Shown: positions 57,988 to 64,000 of the stretch, piece after piece
Numbering within the stretch: position 1 is the stretch's first letter
How the letters are laid out: each line of letters begins with the position of its first letter
NCBI GenBank assembly: GCA_958296235.1
Contig: OY282457.1
Coordinates: 1,798,501 to 1,862,500 of the forward strand
DNA from: an uncultured Candidatus Binatia bacterium
GTDB lineage: Bacteria > Desulfobacterota > Binatia > Bin18
DNA: 64,000 bases
Direction: 5' to 3'
Notes under the pieces: generated by a model
What the model was told of the DNA's origin: nothing
The model's input: only the letters and a program-made list of their open reading frames with translations
Databases searched by the model: none
Made by a program: the position numbers and the translations under genes

Positions 57988-59634
57988 ATGTCCGACACAC
58001 TCCAACAGACCGGCCTGATCGTTGAGGCGCTCCAAAAAGTCCGTGACGAGGCGCTCCAGCATGGCCGCAGCCTGACTGATAACGGCAAAGGCATTGACGA
58101 CCATCAGGTGCATGCCGAGCGGCTGGCCTATATGGCGACCGAGGTCGAAGCCGCCCGCTCCTGCCTGCAGTATGCCCAGGCCGCCGGGGAAAACCACGCC
58201 GACGAGAACGGCCATACGGCCAATATGGCTTTGGGGTTTGCCGCCGAAGTCGGTCAGCGCCTCGTCGGACAAGTCAGCACGCATATTGAAGATTTCGGAT
58301 TTGACGAAACATTTCTGAACGACACGCTCGGACAGCCTCAGGTCAGGGCCGCCATCCGGGACGGCGCGCGTGAGAGTCGCTTCCGCACAATCGGTCAGAC
58401 CGTTTTGGCGACGAAAGGCGTCAATCACTCCTGGCTGGAGAGTGATATCGCGGAAATGACGCGGGATTCGGTGCGTCAGTTTGCCAAGAGCGAGGTCGCG
58501 CCCATTGCGGAGCGTGTCCATCGCAACGACGAGCTGATTCCGGAATCCGTAATCAAAAACATGTCCGAACTGGGCTATTTCGGCATGTCGGTGCCCGAAG
58601 AGTACGGCGGCGGCGGCATGGGCAATCTGGCCATGATTATCACCACCGAGGAACTCTCCGCGGCCTCACTCGGCGTGGCCGGCAGTCTGATTACCCGACC
58701 GGAAATTCTGACCAAGGCGCTATTGCGGGGCGGCACGGAGGACCAAAAGAAGAAGTGGCTGCCCCCGATTGCCAGCGGAGCGCTGATGGTCGCCATTTCC
58801 GTGACCGAACCGGACACCGGCTCCGACGTTGCCTCGGTCAAATGCCGCGCCGAGCCGGCCACGGTCAACGGGCAGAGCGGTTTTGTGATCGACGGGGCCA
58901 AGGCGTGGTGCACCTTTGCCGGACGGGCAAACATTATTGCCCTGCTGGCGCGGACGAACCCGGAAGTCAGTTCCGGCGCGCGCGGGTTATCCTTATTCAT
59001 TGTTGAAAAGGACGCCTTTGCGGGCCATTCGTTTGAGATGCAACAGGAGGCCGGTGGAGCGCTCCAGGGGGACGCCATTCCGACTCTGGGATACCGGGGG
59101 ATGCATTCCTATGTCTTGAACCTTGATAAATATTTCGTCCCGACCGCAAACCTGGTTGGTGGAGAGGCCGGCCTGAACAAAGGCTTTTATTTGCAGATGG
59201 CCGGCTTTGCCGCAGGTCGGCTCCAGACCGGAGGGCGGGCCACCGGACTCGCCCAGGCCGCGCTGGAGGTCAGCGCCGCCTACGCGGACGAGCGTAAGCA
59301 ATTTAAGAAATCGCTGGGAGACTTCCAGCTTACCCAGTACAAACTGGGCCGCATGGCCGCCCATATCAGTGCGGCGCGCCAGATTACCTATGCCGCCGCG
59401 CCGGCCATGGATAAAGACGAGGCGGCCACGCTGACTGCGGCCATGGCCAAACTGCTCGCCTGCGATGTGGCGGTCTGGGTCACTCAGGAAGGCCAGCTCA
59501 TTCACGGCGGCTGGGGCTATGGCGAAGAGTACGCCATCTCGCGCTATGTCGTAGACGCCCTGGTGCTGCCCATTTTTGAGGGCGTCAAACCCATTCTGGA
59601 ACTCAAGGTAATTGCGCGGACGTTGTTGGCGTAG
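57988..59634 (+). CDS. mcd: methylsuccinyl-CoA dehydrogenase
   Basis: A 548-residue acyl-CoA dehydrogenase with the roughly 150-residue N-terminal extension that marks methylsuccinyl-CoA dehydrogenases (LIVEALQKVRDEALQHGRSLTDNGKGIDDHQVHAERLAYMATEVEAARSCLQYA). The core has FGMSVPEEYGGGGMGNLAM, ISVTEPDTGSDVASVKC and the C-terminal IHGGWGYGEEYAISRYVVDA. It oxidises methylsuccinyl-CoA to mesaconyl-CoA in the ethylmalonyl-CoA pathway. ATG 57988 has AAGGAG upstream. It is divergent from mcl, so the 222-base gap should hold both promoters. Confidence 0.88.
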   Translation: MSDTLQQTGLIVEALQKVRDEALQHGRSLTDNGKGIDDHQVHAERLAYMATEVEAARSCLQYAQAAGENHADENGHTANMALGFAAEVGQRLVGQVSTHIEDFGFDETFLNDTLGQPQVRAAIRDGARESRFRTIGQTVLATKGVNHSWLESDIAEMTRDSVRQFAKSEVAPIAERVHRNDELIPESVIKNMSELGYFGMSVPEEYGGGGMGNLAMIITTEELSAASLGVAGSLITRPEILTKALLRGGTEDQKKKWLPPIASGALMVAISVTEPDTGSDVASVKCRAEPATVNGQSGFVIDGAKAWCTFAGRANIIALLARTNPEVSSGARGLSLFIVEKDAFAGHSFEMQQEAGGALQGDAIPTLGYRGMHSYVLNLDKYFVPTANLVGGEAGLNKGFYLQMAGFAAGRLQTGGRATGLAQAALEVSAAYADERKQFKKSLGDFQLTQYKLGRMAAHISAARQITYAAAPAMDKDEAATLTAAMAKLLACDVAVWVTQEGQLIHGGWGYGEEYAISRYVVDALVLPIFEGVKPILELKVIARTLLA

Positions 59635-59685
59635 CGGAATTGCACCCTGGGTTCGCTCACCCATATAAGAAGGGATGGAAGATTG

Positions 59686-60207
59686 TCACAGATTCAGATT
59701 CTTGAGCGCCGAGGCCAGTTCGGGGTCGCGCTGGCTGAGGTTCCGCAACGCCTCCAGCAGCACTCGGGGCGGATTGGCGGCCAAGTCGGCTTCCAGCGTC
59801 CTGACCCGCTCCTCTACGGGTCGCAGCATGGTCCGCCGGTCCCACAGGGCAAAACTGATCGTAGCGGCCACCAGCACGGTAAAGGCCCCCAGCAGGCCGA
59901 GGGTGAGCTGAAACTGGTAGGTGAACTGGAGGTTCAGGTCGGCCCGGAGTTGCCCCATGTCCGCCCGGAGTTGTTGATTCTGCTTGTCCATATCGGTCCG
60001 GAGTTGATCCATGTCCGCCCGGAGTTGCCCCATATCCGCCCGAAGGAGCGTCATCTCGGTCCGTACTCCGTTGAGCCCTTCCTCCAGGCGGATCAATCGC
60101 TCCACAATCTCCCTGTCGGTCAAGGCTGGCGCGGCCCCCACTGCCCACAGCGGGCCGGGCAGCAGGAGTAGCCCCAAAATCCAACTGGCGATCAAGCAAC
60201 TCCGCAT
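59686..60207 (-). CDS. exported coiled-coil membrane protein
   Basis: A 173-residue protein with an N-terminal signal peptide (LIASWILGLLLLPGPLWAVGAAP), a coiled coil with seven-residue repeats (MTLLRADMGQLRADMDQLRTDMDKQNQQLRADMGQLRADL) and a single transmembrane helix (LTLGLLGAFTVLVAATISFAL). Such proteins are widespread in uncultivated bacteria and have no known role. I prefer the ATG at 60207 since the signal peptide starts there; a GTG at 60270 opens the frame earlier. Confidence 0.65.
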   Translation of the reverse strand: MRSCLIASWILGLLLLPGPLWAVGAAPALTDREIVERLIRLEEGLNGVRTEMTLLRADMGQLRADMDQLRTDMDKQNQQLRADMGQLRADLNLQFTYQFQLTLGLLGAFTVLVAATISFALWDRRTMLRPVEERVRTLEADLAANPPRVLLEALRNLSQRDPELASALKNLNL

Positions 60208-60557
60208 GAGGCCATACAACACCCGCCCGACCTGAATGTCAAACGCGGAAAGCAGCGGCCCAAAACCCACCCCGGCGTCCTGCGCTATCCCTTCCAGGAG
60301 AGGGTATTATCCGGCCCGGACGAATGCTCCGTTGACGGCTCCCCTGCCCGGAGCGGCCCAACTCAGCCTATTAGACAAGCATAGGCTCGGCGTATATTAA
60401 GAGGCGTTGCGCATCGTCAGCTGCCGAGAGTTGGACCGTTTGATACGACCGTCTCCACTCTCTTTATTCTCTATGTCCGCCTCCGTATGATGACAAGAGT
60501 AAACATGTCCTCCAATAGATACGCAGATGTTGACACGTTTGCTCTTTAAGGACTTTG
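60208..60557. other. 350-base gap upstream of metH
   Basis: No coding frame, tRNA or recognised SAM or cobalamin riboswitch is visible by eye. The region should contain the promoters of the divergent coiled-coil gene and metH. A palindrome-like CCGGCCCGG sequence is near 60312. Confidence 0.4.
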
Positions 60558-63500
60558 GTGGGAAATGTGAACGACAGACTGCCTTCGTTATCGGCTCGGG
60601 CCAGTGACCTGTGCGCCCTTCTGTTTGAGCGGGTGCTGCTCTTTGATGGCGCCATGGGGACGTCTATCCAAGCCCAAAATCTGAGGCCGAAAGATTTCGG
60701 CGGTCTGGCCTACGAAGGCTGCAATGAGCACCTGGTGTTGACCTGCCCTGAGGCGGTTACGCAGATTCACGACCGCTTCTTGCAAGCCGGTTCGGATATT
60801 ATTGAAACGAATACTTTTGGCGCGACGAGTATCGTCCTGGCCGAGTATGGTCTGCACGAGCAGACGGGTGCCATCAACCAGGCCGCAGCCGAGCTCGCCA
60901 GGGCCTGTGCCCAACGCTATAGCTCTCCCCATCGGCCCCGCTTTGTTGCCGGCTCCATGGGGCCAACGACCAAAACGGTTTCGGTCACTGGCGGTGTGAC
61001 TTTCAGTCAACTGCGGCGGGCCTATGCGGAACAAGCAGAGGGCCTGCTGCGGGGTGGTGTAGACCTGCTGCTCATGGAAACGACCCAGGATACGCTCAAT
61101 CTGAAAGCGGGCCTCCTCGGGATCGACGCCGCGTTTCGGACGCTCGGGCAGCGCGTGCCGGTGGCCGTCTCCATCACCATTGAGACGATGGGAACGATGT
61201 TGGCCGGACAAGGGGTGGAGGCGCTCTCTACCTCCGTGGCCCATCGCGACCTGTTCGCGCTCGGGCTGAACTGTGCCACCGGACCCGATTTCATGACGGA
61301 TCATCTCCGCACCCTGGCCGAATGCTCCCGCTTTCCGGCCTTGTGTATTCCGAACGCCGGCTTGCCGGACGAAGAAGGCCACTACAACGAATCGCCCGAG
61401 ATGATCGTGGCCAAGCTCGAACGTTTTGTCGATGCCGGCTGGCTCAATATGCTGGGCGGCTGCTGTGGCACGACACCTGCGCATATCGCATTGCTCAGTC
61501 AGATGCTGGCGGGCAAGCGGCCGCGCACGCTGCCGACGACGAAACGCAGCGTGGTCTCGGGGCTCGACCCCCTGGTAATCGACGAAGACAAACGCCCGGT
61601 GCTGGTTGGTGAGCGCACAAACGTCATTGGCTCACGCAAATTCAAGCGGCTCATCCGCGACGGCGCGTTTGAAGAAGGCGCGGAAATCGGCCGCCGGCAG
61701 GTCCGGGGCGGCGCCCACATCGTGGATGTGTGTCTGGCCGACCCGGACCGCGAAGAACTCGGCGACATGACCGCCTTCCTGGATATTCTGGTGCGGAAGA
61801 TCAAAGTCCCCCTGATGATCGACTCGACCGACGCCCAGGTCATTGAAGCCGCGCTTGAACGCTCCCAGGGCAAGGCGGTCATCAACTCCATCAACCTGGA
61901 AGATGGGGAGGAACGGTTTGCGCAGGTCGTGCCGCTTATCAAACGCTACGGCGCGGCGGTCGTGGTGGGCTGTATTGATGAAGACCCCGAACAGGGCATG
62001 GCGGTCAGCCGGCAGCGGAAACTCGCAGTGGCCAAACGAAGCCATGCCCTGCTTACCCAGAAATACGGCCTGGACGCGGAAGATATTATTTTCGATCCGC
62101 TGGTGTTTCCCCTTGGAACTGGGGACCGCAATTATATCGGTGCCGGCGAAGAGACGATCGCAGGAGTCCGGCTGATTAAACGCGAGTTACCGGCGTGCAA
62201 GACCATCCTGGGCATCAGCAATGTGTCCTTTGGCCTTCCTCCGGCCGGTCGCGAGGTGCTGAACTCCGTGTTTCTCTACCACTGTGTCAAGGCGGGTCTC
62301 GACCTGGCTATTGTGAACACGGAAAAGGTGGAGCGTTACGCCTCGATTGCTGAAGAAGAAAAACGCCTCGCCGACGATCTGATCTATTGGCGCGGCGCGG
62401 ACCCGGTGGCCGCTTTTACCGCCCATTTCCGACAGAAAAAGGAGAGCACGATTCGGGATACGCGCGCCGACCTGCCGCTGGATGAACGGCTGGCGCGGTA
62501 TATCATAGAGGGCTCCAAAGACGGACTGACCGATGACCTCAACACCGCCCTCAACGAGCGGCCCCCCCTGGACATCATCAATGGCCCGCTCATGGCGGGA
62601 ATGGATGAGGTCGGCCGGCTGTTTAACAACAATGAACTCATTGTGGCCGAGGTCCTGCAAAGCGCGGAATCCATGAAGGCGGCGGTTGGTCATCTCGAAC
62701 CCTTTATGGAGAAAGCTGAGAGCCGGCTCAAAGGCACCGTCATCCTGGCCACGGTCAAGGGCGATGTGCATGATATCGGCAAAAACCTGGTGGAGATCAT
62801 TCTGTCAAACAACGGCTACCGGGTGGTGAACCTCGGCATTAAAGTCGCACCGGAAACCCTCATAGCGGCCGTGCGTGAACATCAGCCGGATATCGTGGGT
62901 CTGTCCGGCTTGCTGGTCAAATCGGCCCAACAGATGGTGGCGACGGCCCAGGACCTCAAAACGGCCCAGGTGGCGTGTCCCATTCTGGTTGGGGGGGCCG
63001 CCCTGACTCCACGTTTTACCGCCAATAAAATCGCCCCGGCGTACGACGGCCTGGTGTGTTACGCCAATGATGCCATGCGCGGTCTTGATCTGGCCAACCA
63101 GATTGTGGATGCCGACAAACGCGCGGCGCTGCTGCTGGACCTTGAAAAAGAGCGGGAACGTCTGGCTCGACAGGAGCGCGCGGCGAAACAAGAACAAGCC
63201 GAAGCGCGACCTGTACGACCCGCTGTCCTTTCACACGAACAACCGGTCCCGCATCCGCCCGACCTGCGTCTGCATACGCTCGACGATTATGATCTGGATG
63301 CAATCTTCGCCTATCTCAACCCGAGCATGCTGTACGGCAAGCACCTTGGGCTGAAGGGGAATCTTGAGACCTTATTAGCCCAGGGCAACGCAAAAGCGGT
63401 CGAGTTGCACCGGCAGGTCGAAGCCGTGATGGATGAGGTGGTTGCAAAAAAATTGCTGCGCGCTCGGGCGGTATATCAATTCTTTCCGGCCCAGGCCGAG

Positions 63501-64000
63501 GGCGATAGCCTGCGGCTGTATCGGGCAAATGGGAAAGACCTGGCCGAGACTTTTCTTTTCCCCCGTCAACAGCATGGAGAGGGGCACTGTCTGAGTGACT
63601 TCGTGGCCCCGACGAGCGCTGGCAAACTGGACTATGTTGCGCTGTTCGCCGTGACCTGTGGCCACGGTGTACGAGCGCTGGCGCAGCAGTACCGCGAGTC
63701 AGGCCGCTATCTCCAGTCCCATATCCTGCAAGCCCTGGCCATTGAGGGCGCGGAGGCGTTTGCCGAGCTGCTCCATCAACGTCTGCGGGAGATGTGGGGC
63801 TTTGCCGACCCGCCCGAGCTGACCCTGCGGGATCGCTTCAAGGCCCGGTATCGCGGTGTCCGGGTAAGTTTCGGCTATCCAGCCTGTCCGCGCCTCGAAG
63901 ACCAGGAGCGCTTGTTTCAGCTGCTGCCAGTCACCGCCTCTATCGGTGTCGAGCTGACCGAGGGCTATATGATGGAACCGGAAGCCTCGGTCTCGGCCCT
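60558..64000 (+). CDS. metH: cobalamin-dependent methionine synthase, C-terminally cut by the window
   Basis: About 1147 codons are present. The homocysteine-binding domain begins LFDGAMGTSIQAQNL and ends LGGCCGTTPAHI, with the paired zinc cysteines. The pterin domain follows (VGERTNVIGSRKFKRLI, GAHIVDVCLADPDRE, GISNVSFGLPPAGREVLNSVF). The B12 domain has GTVKGDVHDIGKN (DxHxxG; here TVKGDVHDIGKN) and VGLSGLLVKSAQQM. The activation domain begins DDYDLDAIFAYLN and reaches RVSFGYPACPRLEDQ and TEGYMMEPEASVSAL. Only a few residues are missing at the right edge. The GTG at 60558 is five bases after AAGGA; a second GTG lies at 60567. It makes methionine from homocysteine and 5-methyltetrahydrofolate. 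Confidence 0.93.
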   Translation, partial: MGNVNDRLPSLSARASDLCALLFERVLLFDGAMGTSIQAQNLRPKDFGGLAYEGCNEHLVLTCPEAVTQIHDRFLQAGSDIIETNTFGATSIVLAEYGLHEQTGAINQAAAELARACAQRYSSPHRPRFVAGSMGPTTKTVSVTGGVTFSQLRRAYAEQAEGLLRGGVDLLLMETTQDTLNLKAGLLGIDAAFRTLGQRVPVAVSITIETMGTMLAGQGVEALSTSVAHRDLFALGLNCATGPDFMTDHLRTLAECSRFPALCIPNAGLPDEEGHYNESPEMIVAKLERFVDAGWLNMLGGCCGTTPAHIALLSQMLAGKRPRTLPTTKRSVVSGLDPLVIDEDKRPVLVGERTNVIGSRKFKRLIRDGAFEEGAEIGRRQVRGGAHIVDVCLADPDREELGDMTAFLDILVRKIKVPLMIDSTDAQVIEAALERSQGKAVINSINLEDGEERFAQVVPLIKRYGAAVVVGCIDEDPEQGMAVSRQRKLAVAKRSHALLTQKYGLDAEDIIFDPLVFPLGTGDRNYIGAGEETIAGVRLIKRELPACKTILGISNVSFGLPPAGREVLNSVFLYHCVKAGLDLAIVNTEKVERYASIAEEEKRLADDLIYWRGADPVAAFTAHFRQKKESTIRDTRADLPLDERLARYIIEGSKDGLTDDLNTALNERPPLDIINGPLMAGMDEVGRLFNNNELIVAEVLQSAESMKAAVGHLEPFMEKAESRLKGTVILATVKGDVHDIGKNLVEIILSNNGYRVVNLGIKVAPETLIAAVREHQPDIVGLSGLLVKSAQQMVATAQDLKTAQVACPILVGGAALTPRFTANKIAPAYDGLVCYANDAMRGLDLANQIVDADKRAALLLDLEKERERLARQERAAKQEQAEARPVRPAVLSHEQPVPHPPDLRLHTLDDYDLDAIFAYLNPSMLYGKHLGLKGNLETLLAQGNAKAVELHRQVEAVMDEVVAKKLLRARAVYQFFPAQAEGDSLRLYRANGKDLAETFLFPRQQHGEGHCLSDFVAPTSAGKLDYVALFAVTCGHGVRALAQQYRESGRYLQSHILQALAIEGAEAFAELLHQRLREMWGFADPPELTLRDRFKARYRGVRVSFGYPACPRLEDQERLFQLLPVTASIGVELTEGYMMEPEASVSA

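Overview
The window is a gene-dense (about 60% GC by eye) stretch of an uncultivated, probably Gram-negative, heterotrophic bacterium. An OmpA-type protein, secreted metalloproteases with signal peptides, a 2Fe-2S/FAD/molybdopterin hydroxylase, two B12-dependent enzymes and many small dispersed GC-rich palindromic repeats all fit a large-genome soil or marine lineage such as Tectomicrobia/Entotheonella or a deltaproteobacterium-like group. That placement is inference; no rRNA or tRNA gene is visible. No phage, conjugative element or CRISPR array was found.

Layout. 1-5.3 kb: start of a CocE-type hydrolase, an EVE protein, a matrixin metalloprotease operon, small proteins and a deoxyribosyltransferase-like enzyme. 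5.4-9.3 kb: three-gene molybdenum hydroxylase operon. 9.4-10.9 kb: a selenocysteine peroxiredoxin-like gene and a Phd/RelE toxin-antitoxin pair. 10.9-15.8 kb: threonine synthase, a two-gene McrBC restriction system and a deleted, frameshifted DNA methyltransferase. 15.8-20.1 kb: a tightly coupled five-gene operon built around a UGSC-type selenoprotein. 20.2-22.8 kb: MNT/HEPN pair, mechanosensitive channel, membrane protein. 22.8-27.1 kb: luciferase-like oxidoreductase, a nitrile hydratase/thiocyanate hydrolase set with split beta subunit around an SDR gene, an MBL hydrolase. 27-42 kb: OmpA-like protein, MFS transporter, kinase-like protein, sugar-transferase-like protein, a large repeat-bearing secreted protease, NUDIX, amidohydrolase, phytanoyl-CoA dioxygenase, Na+/solute symporter, FitAB-type pair, flavin monooxygenase. 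42-50 kb: EndoQ-UvrD fusion, M20 peptidase, selenocysteine ArsC, MiaB. 50-52 kb: MoaB and a MoaD-MoaE fusion, 3-hydroxybutyryl-CoA dehydrogenase. 53-59.6 kb: MeaB, ethylmalonyl-CoA mutase, malyl-CoA lyase and methylsuccinyl-CoA dehydrogenase. 60.6 kb to the end: MetH, cut by the window edge just before its C terminus.

How it works together. The best-supported unusual theme is selenium: three genes (9442-10116, 18384-18992, 46944-47297) are each interrupted by one in-frame UGA exactly where the family has its redox cysteine, and each UGA is followed by a stem-loop compatible with a bacterial SECIS. The UGSC gene lies inside an operon whose five members overlap or abut. A second theme is acetate/C1-type assimilation: Ecm, Mcl and Mcd are three characteristic enzymes of the ethylmalonyl-CoA pathway, with the B12 chaperone MeaB alongside. 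A third is molybdenum: cofactor genes moaB and moaDE occur in the same window as a molybdenum hydroxylase. A fourth, looser theme is handling of modified or damaged DNA and nucleotides (EVE, McrBC, EndoQ-UvrD, NUDIX, deoxyribosyltransferase). Intergenic regions carry several repeat families, including a two-copy MITE-like element with inverted ends.
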